From contig JAKCOZ010000041.1 of assembly GCA_022605955.1 (NCBI GenBank), forward strand, positions 4,533,001 to 4,597,000: DNA of 64,000 nt, written 5' to 3'. The stretch is from Rallus limicola (lineage: Eukaryota > Chordata > Aves > Gruiformes > Rallidae). The stretch's first letter is position 1, and the number at the start of each line of letters is the position of its first letter. Made by a program: the position numbers and the translations under genes. Under the pieces are notes generated by a model. That model saw only the letters and a list, made by a program, of their open reading frames with translations, searched no databases and had not been told where the DNA came from. Positions 1 to 12,935 of the stretch are shown piece by piece.

Positions 1-418
1 GGGCACAGATCAGAGCTGTCAATCAGGTCTCCTTATGTTTTTCAGACAGTGACTCTCAAAAAACTACTGCACATGAAAGTTCATATAAACTGCCTTCTTT
101 TCAAATCTGTGCTTCCCCGTTGGGAACACATTCAGCAGACTTGGCTTACAGTACAGGATGTATACACTGGGCTTAATTGTGCCTAACAATTGTCTTGGCC
201 AGTGGAAGGCATTTTCAGATGGGAAATGTGTATGAACATCTGTTACGTTTCCCTATGCCGGATTTTAACTGTTCCTTCATGGAGTAAGGCATAAAAATCA
301 AAGCATTCATTTCTGCAGTAAAAAGACCATGCACTCACTTCAGTCAATCCAGCACAGTATGTCAGTTAAAAATGGTACTCTGAGTCCTGCAATGGATTTA
401 TTTCATTTCCTATTACAG
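1..418. other. Intron-like or intergenic sequence, no feature seen
   Basis: AT-rich, CpG-poor sequence with no recognisable repeat, RNA gene or long open frame. Its last 20 bases form a pyrimidine-rich stretch ending in ATTACAG, which could be the splice acceptor of the candidate exon that follows. Confidence 0.5.
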
Positions 419-566
419 CAGTGTTGAAAAGGCTCGAGTGCGTTTTAACAACTTACGTCTACAAAATAAGTCACTGCAGGAGCTGGCAAAGACAGTTTCC
501 CAGTACATGTTGACCAATGCTGTAATGAAACCAATCCATCTATTTCTTTTCTTACAGAATTATTAG
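419..566 (+). CDS. Candidate terminal or internal exon, identity unknown
   Basis: A pyrimidine-rich tract ending in TTACAG at 412-418 looks like a splice acceptor. After it, the frame starting at base 420 is open for 48 codons up to TAG at 564-566. The peptide begins SVEKARVRFNNLRLQNKSLQ, is charged and Leu/Gln-rich, and could form a helix or short coiled coil. The first 40 bases hold three CpGs, which is unusual in this CpG-poor DNA. An AATAAA at 625-630 would suit a terminal exon, and a GTAATG at 522-527 could instead be a donor. I do not recognise the protein. A 48-codon frame is common by chance, so this is only a candidate. Confidence 0.2.
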
Positions 567-636
567 CTTTGAGAAATTTCTTTGAATCATCAACAATTTT
601 AGGGAACCTTTAGAAGTAGTTAAAAATAAAACATCG

Positions 637-870
637 AATCACAGAACTGCCCTTGTTGGAAGGGACCTTTCAGATCATCAAGTCCAACCATCAACCTAAC
701 TTGCCAAAACCACATGCCCAAGCACTGCATCTACCCATCTGTTAAATCCCTTCAGGGTTGGTGACTTCACCACCTCCTTGGGCAGCCCATTCAACGCCGA
801 ACAACCTTCTCTCGGAAGAAATTTTTCCTAACAGCCAGTCCTTACACATGATACTTCCCTTCATTATACA
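637..870 (-). repeat. CR1 LINE 3' fragment, minus strand
   Basis: Read on the plus strand this is the reverse complement of a CR1 3' end. It starts AATCACAGAAC, then GTTGGAAGGGACCTTTCAGA and ATCATCAAGTCCAACC, then the CACCTCCTTGGGCAGCCC and GAAGAAATTTTTCCTAA blocks typical of the family. The element's 3' end is at the low-coordinate side and it is strongly 5'-truncated. It is moderately diverged. It is the only minus-strand CR1 I recognise here. Confidence 0.85.
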
Positions 871-2965
871 GATAAGATTCAAAATGGATAAACAAACAAG
901 GAACTACACTAGAGCCATTACTGCAACTGCAGACTTTTAAAGAAAATTAATGGTAAACACAAAAGCTGATTTGACAAGGGAAAACCAAGTAGGAAGAGCA
1001 GTTTGCAGAAGACTGGCTGTTCTTCTAAGAAAACTTGGCCTAACCCTAGTTGGTGTGTTCCAGCCAGCTTTAAGTCCTCTGCCATTACTTGATACAACTA
1101 GTGATTACTGTTAGATTCTCCTCATTGTATCTAGAAGAAATGGATCCATGTGTCTGAAGTGGAAAGAGAAGACAAGACACAGAAGCCAGATTTTTAATTT
1201 TATGAGTTGTTCACAGACAGGTTAAGATATTTTCAAGATTTCAAGTTTGCTTTACTCAGGTTTTAGACATTATAAGGCCAAACGCACCCCAAAAAAATCA
1301 ATAAATAATGGGTATAGCTTTGTCTCTAGACAAGATTTTTTAAAAAGTAATAATCAAAAGTGTAATTCATTCCTATGTTCCAGAAGGAAAGATGTTCTGC
1401 TTATACCTCATTTCCCTTGGTGAAAGGAAAGCTTGTGCTGCCTTTTCCATGTTCATCTCTGAACAGACCTTGCACAACTTATCACAACAGAACATTGCTC
1501 ATTATCCTTGTTCCATCTCAGGACAAGGCAGAAAATATTGCTGTACATCCAAAAGTAATATTCATTGGAAGGGAGACCAAAGAGTGAAACCCCACTCTGC
1601 AGGTTGTACCTGAATAAACAGCTTTCCAATACAGGACCGTTAACCAGTATCACAAACTTAAGAACCACTCAGCACTGATTAGTTATTACACATTCCTAAC
1701 AAAGTAGAAATCATTGAAGATATTGAGGAGCAGACCTTCTGAAGTATGGTTCAGGCTCTACAGAATAAAACTGCTGAGACTGTCAAACTATCCTCATGGA
1801 CTGGGATTTTCTCTTCTGTGTACAATAAGCATCCTTTTCCATCCTGCTTTTTTGATGGCTCTAAGTAGCATATACATTTGAGGATTGGTTTTTTTTTTAA
1901 TAACTAAGGCAAAACTTTTTCATTCTAACAGGGCATTGAAATACAGCAGTAGAGATTTACCTTCTCTCTGTACCTCAAATGCTAGCAAGATCAGATTTTT
2001 TTTTTAAAAACCATTAAAATGGTTTTCAGAACAATTCCAAGTCAAAGAAAAAGACAACCTAGCAAATGTGAGCTTATTTCATTAAGATTTGGGTTTTACA
2101 CTATTTCTCAGAATACATAAAAGTTATCTATAATCTCTTCTTGCGTAAGACAAGATCTAATACATCAGAGAAACAAAAGGAAAACTAAACCTAAAACCCA
2201 AACCAAAACAAAAAGCCCCCCACAAACCTAGCCAAGCACTAAACTTGCTCTCCTAAAAATAAAATAAAACAAAACAAAATATGGACACATAAAATATATA
2301 CCAAACTCTTGGTGAATAAGGAACCATTTTGCCTAAGGGGTATAAACCCTCAAACTTTCGTTCAGCTAACTGAAGCAGGTCTCACCTCAAGCACATAGCC
2401 GAGCATCCAACTGAGCCTAATCACCTGAGTCGCATTGACAGAGAAAAGTTCTCTCCAAGGAGTAAGGAAGGACTTCTCAGGTTTACTAATGCCCTAGAAG
2501 TCAGCATCACACTGAGGCTAGGAGGGGAAAAAAAGAATGACTCATTCTGTATTATTAACTAGAAGATCCCTCTCAGGTGCAGGAAGACCCGCTTTCCCTC
2601 ACCTCTAGTCACCTTGTAGCTCTCAACTAAATGTCATCCTTCTTGCTTTTGACCAACTACGTGGTTATATCTTTTAAAAAGCTTGACAGTAGTGGTTTGG
2701 GGGTTTTTTTTAATCCTGTTCTTACCACTCTTTGGAATTCTGACTTATGCTCTGGTTCTGATTTAATGTAACTCTAAGATTTTTCTGTAAGATGGAAGGT
2801 AAGTAAAATGTTTGGGAATTCCCTTCGTTCTCTTTCTTGCTTCCATGTATCAACATGATTTGCTCTCAAAGTGTTAGAAATATGCTTCCATATGGTAGGA
2901 GAGTCAGAAAATATGAAGACAGCTGATGGGTACCTGTGCAGCTGCTGGTAACGCTCAGAGGGGGG
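871..2965. other. Intron-like sequence with A-rich low complexity
   Basis: No gene or recognisable transposon. Low-complexity A/C-rich sequence lies at about 2190-2280, with AAAATAAAAT and AAACAAAAC-like runs. The short open frames at 1375-1668 overlap on both strands and have no coding character. Confidence 0.6.
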
Positions 2966-2969
2966 TCTG

Positions 2970-3656
2970 TGTACTATATTTGGTGGATGAGAAACAAGAT
3001 GTGAGCTGACAATGCGTGTTCACAGACCAGACGGCCAACTGTATCCAGGGCTGCATCAAAATGAACGGGGCAAAGGAGGTGATCCTGCCCCTCGATTTCA
3101 CTCTCGTGAGACCCCACCTCGAGTAATGTTCTGGAGTCCCCAAAAGGAGGAGGACAAGGAACTGTGGGAATGGGTACAGAGGAAGGCCATGAAGATGATT
3201 AGATGGCTGGACCATACATAGGGATGAAGCACATAGAGGGCTATGAAGGCAGGCGGAGAGAGGTGAGCTTGCTCAGCCTAGAGAAGAGAAGGCTCTGGGA
3301 AGATCTTATAGTGTCCTTCCAATACCTGAATGGGGCCTATATGAAAGCTGGGGAGGGACTTTTTAAAAGGCCATGTAGTGATAGGACAAGGGGGGAATGG
3401 TTTTAAGTTGGAAGGGGGCATGTTTAAATCGGATACTAGGAAAAAATTCTTCACTCTGAGGGTGGTGAAGCACAGGAACAGGTTGCCCAAGGAAGTGGTG
3501 GATGCACCCTCCCTGGAAGTGTTCAAGGCTGGGTTGGACGGGGCCTGGAGCAGCCTGATGTAGTGAGAGGTGTCCCCGCACATGAAAGGGGGGTTTGGAA
3601 CTAGATGATCTTTATGGTCCCTTCTAGCCCTAACCATTCTACGGTTCTATGATTTT
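2970..3656 (+). repeat. CR1 LINE, 5'-truncated copy with intact 3' end
   Basis: The longest well-preserved CR1 in the window. In order it carries the blocks common to the CR1 3' region: CCAGACGGCCAACTGTATCC, TCTCGTGAGACCCCACCT, GGAGTCCCCAAAAGGAGGA, the TCAGCCTAGAGAAGAGAAGG block, TGGGGAGGGACTTTTTA, GTAGTGATAGGACAAGGGGG, a GGTTGCCCAAGGAAGTGGTG block, GGAACTAGATGATCTTTATG, and the terminal CATTCTACGGTTCTATGATT. Open frames overlapping it on both strands (for example 3278-3637) arise from repeat sequence, not host genes. Any reverse-transcriptase C-terminal coding is decayed. No target-site duplication is expected for CR1. Confidence 0.95.
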
Positions 3657-3851
3657 GGCAGCAACTTTCTTAACAGGGTCAGATGGCTGACATTCTGCAT
3701 GTCCAAGATGGCTGGAGATGCATTTCATTGTCTTTGCTAAATATTTGGATGTTGCAGAGAAAGCAAGGTGTCACACAGTTATAGTAAAATAAGATATAAA
3801 CCACCTACCATTTTCTCCTCAATTACGCTTAAATATTACTAATTAGCATAT

Positions 3852-3867
3852 GGGGGGGGGGGGAGGG
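3852..3867 (+). repeat. G homopolymer tract
   Basis: Twelve consecutive G followed by AGGG. It is a likely slippage and assembly-length hotspot and can form a G-quadruplex on the plus strand. Confidence 0.9.
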
Positions 3868-5430
3868 CACTGCATACCTTTGAAATAGAATCACAAAATA
3901 AGGCCAGACACAACAAAAACAGACTTCTAGCGCTACCAGATGAAAAGCACTGGGGTACCAATCGTTTTACCTGATTTTTAATCTTTCAGATTTAAAGAAA
4001 TAATAATAAAAAAATCATCACAGTTCAAATCAGTTCAGTGTAATTTTCGCTTTATCCTAATGTGAAATAAGTTGCTTTTATTTAAGGATACTTTCCAGTG
4101 AAGTCTCAATAACATTTCCTTGAAATGTAAACTTTATTTTACTTAATTCAAAGACTTTAAACAAAAATCTTAAAAGGCAGAATATGAACCATTCTGACTC
4201 TTGATTATAGGGGCAAGAGACTTTTACTTTCTTCTCAGCTTGATCAGCAGTAAAACCATATGCAGATAAAACAATCAAGACATTCTTTATTGATTTAATA
4301 AAACCATCAGAATTAAAGAGGATTAAGTCATCCTCCAAGGTATCTCGCTCATCTATCTCTGGGCACAAGAGGAAGAGAAGGAGCCAGGGTATCAGAATTT
4401 ACCATAATCCAAGATAATCTGAATCTCATGAAACACAAGAGGAAACTCTGGCAGAGAATATTTACCTGGATCAAATTCCTATTATCTATTTACAGTGTTC
4501 ATGACCTGTCACTACACTAAAAGAACTCCAATTTTTTTCAAATTAGCTGTGAACCCACTCATGCTCTTTAAGACAGCTGTGATATCTAGCTGACAAATAT
4601 TGAGCCAGCTGTGATTCCATCACTCTCACCTAGTAATAGAACAGTTCAAATGCAATCTCCAATTACTTCATCTGAAACTATTTATAATTTAAATTATGAG
4701 GCCCTTGCCATATTTCTTCTAAAGCCTGGCCTTTTGAAATGGACATTTAGAGTGTTTTTACAACACTCTCACTGAAATCAGGTCTGAGGAAACACTTACA
4801 TAGCTCAGTTAAACAAAACAAACAAACAAAACCAAGCAAAGAAAACAGACAAATTATGAATCTGGGTCTCCAGCTTTAGCACATGTAACACAAGATAACT
4901 TATCAGAGGATGAACAGGTAAAATATTTAAGCCAACTCCATAAAATAATTGTGCTATACTTAGCTATACAAGCATATTTTCATATCAATTGTGTATCATT
5001 TAACTGAAAGCAACAGAACTTGAAAGTTTATCATCTGGAATAATTTGGCCATCAGAATTTTAATTATTGATGATTATGCATGAGATGAGTGAAGAAAAAA
5101 AAAAATCAGCTGCAATTCCAGATTCTTGGAAATTGCCATGTCAGCTTATTGGCCTCTTGCCACTGAAACCAAATCAAATAATCTGCTTTTGTAGAGAATC
5201 CAAATCTTAAAAGTTTTGTCTTACTCAAGGAATAAATAAATAAAGAGAACCTGGCCTGATGAAAACTATTCTCTTTATAGAAACTATTTTGTTCATACCA
5301 ACACAAATACTCTTTTATCCACTTGAAAACCACTGCAGATGCTGCAGCCATGAAGGCCCATATTTACCCTGTTTCTTCTCATACTAAACCACTCTGCTGA
5401 AGTCATCCAACACACAAGCCAGTGATCAGA

Positions 5431-5484
5431 ATCCTGATGTCTAAAATTCACTAAATCCAGATCCTCATGTCTAAAATTCACTGA
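5431..5484 (+). repeat. Two-copy 30-bp tandem duplication
   Basis: ATCCTGATGTCTAAAATTCA at 5431-5450 is repeated as ATCCTCATGTCTAAAATTCA at 5461-5480, a spacing of exactly 30 bases with one mismatch. The second halves of the units have diverged. It looks like a small local duplication in non-coding DNA. Confidence 0.8.
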
Positions 5485-7489
5485 CACTGCATGCAAAAGT
5501 GGGACATGGAAAAATCTTGTTTTTGGACTACTGCCTGACTCGTTTGAATTATGTTACCCATTGTTTTCCGATAAAAAAAGTCCAGGGAGACAAAATTATG
5601 CAGACGGGAGAAGCGAATAAACACTTGTTCATTAGTTCAAACAAACGACTTAGGCAACCCTTCTCACTCTGAAAGTCTTTCTGGGCTATGGGAAAGCCAT
5701 TCCCTGCCATTACCCCTCCTCTCCCCCCGCCCCCAACAGGTCCACTCAGCAGGTATTTTGTAATGACAGGTTTAAAGAACACAACTCTTGCAACTGCAAT
5801 GAAAACTTTCAAGCTGCCTGTAGCCTCTAGAAAAAAGGACAAGTTTCACACAGAAATCATGTTAGCTGCACTGCTTGATTCATGTAAAAAAAAATTCTGA
5901 AGTTGCATTGCAAGATGTTTAAACATTGATAACTGATTAGTTTTGTAAACAAAGCAATACAGACCACATCCATCACTATTAGCACCACCTTACAGCTCCT
6001 ATTAAAAGCTTTTTTGATACTGAATGTAGGAAAAATTGTGCAACTCAGACCAAGGAGAAATTTTACATATACTCTCTCAAAACCAGAACAAAGCTCAGAT
6101 GAAAAGTGATTGCAAAAATAAAACATGTTTAGTCCTAATCTCAGGGCACTGGGAGTACAGTACTAGTAAGAGGAGACCCTTATCACCTGCAAAGGGAGAA
6201 CACCACAATCAAGCCAGAATAAATCAGCATCCAAGGTAAATCATCTGCTTACTGAATCTCAAATAGGCAATTCAGCCAATGTAAACAGAAATTATGCACT
6301 GCATTCCACGAGCTCATAATCGCAAAACAACCGCAACAACTCTACACCACTTCAGGCAATGCGGGAAGAGCTACAACGTCTCATCAGTTCTGTTTCAAAT
6401 GCATTATTCAAATAAAAACCTACCAAATTACAAAAGCTGTTTTAATAGAAGCTAACACAAAACATATCCACAACATTTTCCAAACCTCAACTGTCAGAAA
6501 GTAAGCGTGCTTTAGCAGGTAACCCAACACCCTGGCATCGAGAAGTACTCCGCACGTACTCGCTGCTAGCGCTTCCCAACTCAGCCCTAAAACCAGGATT
6601 GTACAGATGGATAAAGAGGGAACTGCAAAGAAGCCGGCACCACTCTCTTCACAGCATATTCTAGGCAATTCTCTCACTTAGTCCCAAAATAAAATGGAAC
6701 TGTCTCCAGATCACCACTTTTCCAGTTGTCAGTCAAACACACAAGTTAACCAGTTATGGCAAATCAGATGCACAGATATAATCAAAATATCTTTTGAATA
6801 ATTTAAGCTTAAGAACTATGTACTTACAAGTACAGATATTCCAAGTATATTAACAGAGTGAATCAACAGTCATCTATCTCCAACTTTTCTTCTACCCCCC
6901 TTTATCAGCACACAACTAAATAAGCAAATAAAAGTTGAAGAAAAGGTTTTAGCTTCGCTGCCTGAAGTCTTTAACAGTGAACATAAGCTTATAGACTCAG
7001 AACTCTTAGAGCTTTCTGGTCACTATGCTAAAATGAAAGCATACTTCAAAAGACATAGACCATATTAAAAACAAAATCCTCACCTTTTTAATCTTCACGT
7101 AGTTAATTTTGTATTGAATTGTCTATTTAAAATTTTCCAGTAGTTTACTGAAAAGTCTAAGTAATTCCATCTTTAATTGTACTTATAATAATGCATATGA
7201 ACTCCTTTCTCTGCTAAATGAAAACTGAGCCACCTAAACCAGCCATGCAATAAACAATTTAGCATCCATCATTAAACTGTCCTATACTGCACTTGTGCTT
7301 TTACAATATTTTATCACAATCCTAACACTTCACATTATCCAGAGCAACTGAAAAGATTTCCTGTCCCTAAAACACTCAACGCCATGAGAGATGAAGTTAA
7401 TCAGAGACATTTAACTTACTATTCTACAAAACATAGTACTCTTCTATGAACAGATGCTGCATTTTGTAATTTTAATGGCCAAGAGAGAT

Positions 7490-7870
7490 TCGTTCCACGT
7501 GTTTTGAGAAGACACACAATGGGACCGCAACACAGAGCTGCACTTCCTGGCAGCAGACAACAACCAGCCCCACTCTGGTCAAGGCCAATGGACCTTTTCC
7601 TTGTCACTGCTGATCTGGATGGATGGGAACCAAGTGACAAAATGGTGATATGAACCAAGGTCAGGGTCAGTTATCCTGGATTGCCACTTAAGTCTCTGTG
7701 GCATTCTTTTGATGTCACCTGGCAGGACAGTCAGGGTGGTAGTCCTGATGCAAAGCTGTCATGGTCGCAGTACCTGCTTTGGTCCCATGGCAATGTAACT
7801 GTGACAGCCCGGGAAGCCGCCAGGATGTCTTTGGTGCCAAGTCAGAAAACATCTCTCCACCCACATGAGG
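7490..7870. other. GC-higher block of unknown nature
   Basis: About 380 bases that are visibly richer in G+C than their flanks, with short runs such as GACAGCCCGGGAAGCCGCCA near 7803-7822. I recognise no CR1 block, LTR end or exon here. It could be a conserved non-coding element, an old unrecognised repeat, or chance variation. Confidence 0.3.
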
Positions 7871-10800
7871 CATGCTGCTATTTATGCATCATTTGTACAT
7901 TCATGTGTTTTTTTTTTTCCTCCTACAGCTTCACCACCAGGAAGGGAGATGAAAAGATATTTTTTTTCTTATTAAAAATACGTTAAGAAATCATAGGCAG
8001 TAATACTACCATCACTCTAATAAAATGTATTTATCTACTGGAAAATACAACTAAGTTTGTAAGTATAATTGAGATACTTTGATACTTCTTGACGTATCTG
8101 TAACTCTGAACAACTACCTTCTCTCTCTCTCCAAGAACACGTGCATTCCATCTTTCATCGTCTCAGATTTTTGAGCTCAGCAAGAGGAACAAATATCTTC
8201 TGAATAGAACACCAAGTGCAATTGGGAAAATACATGTGGCTGTTTAGATAAAGTGTTCCCAGAGATGTGTCTGCCCTTTTATGCTTGCCCTGTTTCAGTT
8301 GTTCTAGTGCTCTGTAACAGGAGGGTATGACAAAAGCAACCTGAGCATGTAGGATAGAGTTTACTGGAGAATTTGGGAGAAGAGTCTGGAAAAGGCTGCA
8401 CATACACAGCATAAAGTGGAATACTACAGAGCACTTGAAGGTGCAGAAGCCCTGAAGAATAAACAGTCCTCTGCAGAGATCCAAGAGCTCTCTTGCTTAA
8501 CTGTACCACAGAAAACATGCAAAAAACCCCCAAACAAATAGCCTCCCAAATCTCTGCAATACTCTATACTTTTTCCATATGCAATCTGGGTGTAAATCCA
8601 ACTGGAAATCATGGGGAATCCCTCATCAGAAAGACATCTACTTACTATAGAAATCCATGCAAATAAATAAATTACAATCGTATAAGCTTCTAACATGTTA
8701 AAACGGATTTGCATTCAAGAATACTTCAGGGTTGTAGTTCTTGACCTGCAACCCAGTAAAAACATTTATAAAATCAGTTTATCAAGGCAAATTTTTAAAG
8801 AAAATTTTCTTTAACATTATGCAGTTACTGCTTAGAAGATGATGATATAAATATGCCTATTAGGTGTCCTTTCTATATTTTTTCTGGGTACTTCAGTTCA
8901 ATCCAAGAAAAGCATTCTAGTAGCATAAACTGACTGCAGGTCCTGAGAATGCAGATAAAAACCTGGGGTGAGAAAGTGGAGAAACAATATAATGTTCCAG
9001 TGCACTCACTAAGACAATAACTCAAACATTTGTTTTGATCCAAAAATGCAGTGTTCAGGTATGAGATCAGGAAGAGAGAGAGAGAAGAAACTAGAGAAGT
9101 ATCCATGTGAATAAGGTTTTTCAACTGTACCTGTAAACATACCTATTTTGTTTTGTAGAACAATTCTTAGTGCTTGACTATTTTAGACCTATGCTAATGG
9201 AGTAGCACAGCCCTGGATATATCTTTCTAAGGAAAGAAAGAAAATAGAAAAAAGACTGAAATAAGGCATCCCAAATTTTCAAAGGGTCCTTTCTTCTAAT
9301 CTATCTGCTTGGATAATGCGTCCAGAGTGGCATTTTGTAATGACAGCAACTTTCCAACAAATCAATAGTTATTTAATTCCCAACAAGCTCTCGAGTCCAT
9401 TAAACCTGATTACATTCACCCATTTCAGTTGGGTGCAGTTATTTTTCCTACACCGGCACTTAATCTATAACAGGAACTTATGAGAACTTTCAAAAGCAAT
9501 TTCAACATCAATCAGCATAGAGTGAAAGGCACGATTTGCTTGTAATTATTTATTGGACAGGATGGCATAGGGTCTGACTGAGCTCCAGCGTCCGACCTTC
9601 ACCCCCAAGTTCTAATGGATATGAAGGCCTGCTTGATGTGCTCAAGTGTTCCACTGCTTCTCGTTGCATAAAACCATAGAACCAGCTTGCATGACCCACA
9701 GGACACAGCTTTTCAGTACTTGATAACAGCCACTGTGCTGTTACTACATTTCTGTTATAGACACACATGTCTGATATTAAGCCTGAAGTGAAGAACAATT
9801 CTCAGTCTTGGATTACTGAATGGACCTACGTGGAAGACACACAGTTCATGCTGCAATTGCTCCTCTATGCCAGCTAACTAGTCAGGGAATGTAATGAAAA
9901 TTTGCTTCTCCTCCAGTTAATTCAACTCATCACTAGCATGACACAGAAATGCTGCAACATCTGTGTGTGTCTCTCCATCCTTTACAGACCCATTTTCTAT
10001 CTACTGCCATTTCTAGGACACACTGGCTGGTGGTTCAGTGTGGGTTTTTTTTTTCATTTTGTCAGTGCTTGGAAAGGCTGCTGAAATTCGTGTCTTCTAA
10101 TACTATACACAGAACACTTTTTGTTTAATTATTGTCTAGATGATCTATTCACAATCCTAGGTTTAAGAGCAAAAAATTCAGCAATACCACTTTTTCATAA
10201 AAATAAAATAAAAATACAGCAACACACCACTAACAACTAAATCTAGTAACTGCCAGTCAACTTCTAAAATACAGAACTCTTGCCCTGAAGCAAGATCTTA
10301 CATTTTCAGGGCTGAAAAGAATTAATATGATGTGCATAAATATTCCATGGTGATAGATTTCTATACACACAAAAACACAAACTGTTTTTCAGTCAGCATA
10401 ATGAATGACGCATAGCATATGAATTAATGCATATTTAACACTATTCATATTTGCTGTGCTAAAACACTTAACCTAAACACATCATGGTAAGTTACTTTGT
10501 CTTATGGCCTGCCGTGGGAATGCTGACTCCCTCAGAAACCTGGAATGGATAGCAAATCCTCTGCCCTGTGGTCAACCTCGTGAAGCAAAGGCATGAATGT
10601 TAAACAGCAGACAAATCAATACAAGCAAATATAGCTCAACTACACCATTTATTCAGCCATGAGAGATGTCAATACACAGATTAGGGTGATCCATCTTTTT
10701 GATTTCCTACTGTCTTCTCACTGACTACACGAGAGGTTTTGCCTGTATTAAAAGTGTTTGCTTTCTCAACCATAAAAATTCCAATTATTACTCTAAGTGC

Positions 10801-12935
10801 ACTAGAGTTAAGTTGCTTGTTGGAAGCGGCCTTGCATTACCTGAACAAGTCCAGCGAAGTATGGTGCTGCCGGCAGAATCATTGGCACTCCATATGGATG
10901 TAGCAAAACTCCTTGAGACGACAACATGGTTTAAGTGATAGTATTACTCCCACTAAAGCTAAACACATCAATTGAAAGTTAGGGGAAAATCTATATACCA
11001 ACTTCTTCCAAACTCAGAGCTAGAACCAAATAACTTCTGTCAGGGGCAAAGCCCACATCAGCTGTAAAAAAAAGAAAAAAATTGACGTCAGCAACTCTTA
11101 ATGTTAAAATTTTCTTCAGAGACAACAGATAGAGACAACAGCTGCAAACCTAACTCTACCAAAAAAGGAAGGTGCTATTTTGGGACCAGCTTAAGTAACA
11201 TGACTAACCAACTACTCTTTATCAGTTCAGATTTTGAAGTACTAAACACATACAGATCAAATTCTGGACAGACCTACTGGACTAATTAGAACTTATTTTC
11301 CTCTCAGTTCTGGTATAAGTACATGACAACAGTTGATACTATAACCAATTTGAAATCAGGTTTATCATGATTGCTAAATAAATATTTTCCTATATTTATA
11401 AGCTGTTAAACAATATTCATGTGAGACTTTAAACTGAAAGCTGTTACACTGGTTACATTTTCTGGTTTGATTCATTGTATTTGTCTTGCTTATTTTGAAT
11501 ATTTGAGCTAACTAATGCGAGCTAACTACTTCTATTACTGTAAATTATATTATAATGGCTTTTCTAACCTTTCAAAACATCTAAGTTGTTACATTTATCA
11601 TAGCTTTTTTAAGAAGAACAAATCTGACCTTTAGAGTATTTCAAATCTGTTCTTCAATTAAACTTACAGTCTTAGTGTAAGAGACAACAGAGTGAAATTT
11701 AGGCTGTATTCCCCTCTAAAAAAAAAACATATTTCCTTTTAATGTACTCCTCACAAGACATTCTCATCCGTACCTAATCATTTTTACTTTAGACAAAACA
11801 AACTTAATCATTAACACCTGTTTCATGTGCAATGTATCTTCTATTGCAGATATGATTAATGACAAGAATTACAATTGAGCAAGATTTTTTTTTTTTAATT
11901 CAATAAAGTCTTAGTTAGGTGCTTAAAACTTCATGTTACAAGTCAGGAAAAAACCAACCCTCTCCTACAGGCTGTGAATAACCGGGGGCTTCACTAATTT
12001 CAGCTACCTGATTTTGTTGCATAATTACTTTTCCAGATAACTAATTGCAGACAAGATTTGATGAGATACTTAATTATTTAATGTCACATTTTGACCATGT
12101 GAAAGGTTTTCAGTAATTGATTCTCATGTATCAAGGCAGTCGTGTTGCATGAGTTAGAAATCTACCTTAGTACCCAGGGCCAACACGCAGCTGCTCTCAG
12201 CCTTACACCATTTCTAACTTTAGATGCTGAATTGTGACCCTCTATGATGCTCTTTTGAGAGGATGCCAATGAGAACAGCAATTGTCACATGATGAAGTGA
12301 TGTTTACCTAGTTTCATCTCCTCTTACAGAATTGCTTCGCTTTTCTGTTGGGGGTAATGCCGCTCCCACTGACTGACTGACTATGCTTAGCTATTAATCA
12401 TATTTCTCGCTTTTTCCTTAAGGAACAAAACCCTGCAGTTTCATTATTAAGCACACAGAAGGCTGGCACATCATGGGTTTTGCCAAAGATTTTCATAAAT
12501 TCCAATACAAAGCCAGTTACTTGCTTTCAGACAGGAAAATGTAATCAAGAGATACATATGAGAAAGTTGAGTTGCCACTAGAACTCATTTGAAAGTACTT
12601 TAATTTCTCTTAAATGTGTTCATTTGAGCTATTACCTACTTGTTAGTCTAACAGAGTGAGCTGAAAGGAAGAGATTCCTTTCACCTAGGAATAAAGACAA
12701 TAAAATGGATTCTTTGAGCTTTACTCAAATGACTCCAGTGGGACAACCGACATAAATAAGGATTGTTAAATTGCCCGGTGAAATGCCTGGCCATTTTTTT
12801 GTTTCAGCGTGTATGTACTTGATAAAATGTTAGAAAACCTAAAGAGCAGGATGATTTTGTACAGGGAAGCAGAGGCTCAAGGAAGCTTTGCTGCGATCTG
12901 TGTCAGGGTGGTTTTTGCTAAGCATTTAGTGGCAC

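Larger units (their letters stand above)
3657..12935. other. Long AT-rich intron-like stretch
   Basis: I see no exon or recognisable mobile element over about 9 kb. Local items are an AAAC-rich tract near 4813-4850, a C-rich tract at 5710-5737, a tandem duplication at 5431-5484, short CT and GA runs near 8119-8132 and 9071-9087, and a GC-higher block at 7490-7870. A 10-bp direct repeat (GAGCTAACTA) occurs at 11505-11514 and 11519-11528. Open frames of 60-109 codons here are scattered and overlap on both strands, as expected by chance. Confidence 0.6.

Noticed and set aside
637..870. Reading this repeat as an LTR of an endogenous retrovirus
   Set aside because: The order of blocks is that of the reverse-complemented CR1 3' end. 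There is no TG...CA boundary pair or target-site duplication.
3278..3637. 119-codon minus-strand frame
   Set aside because: It is the antisense of a CR1 LINE copy.
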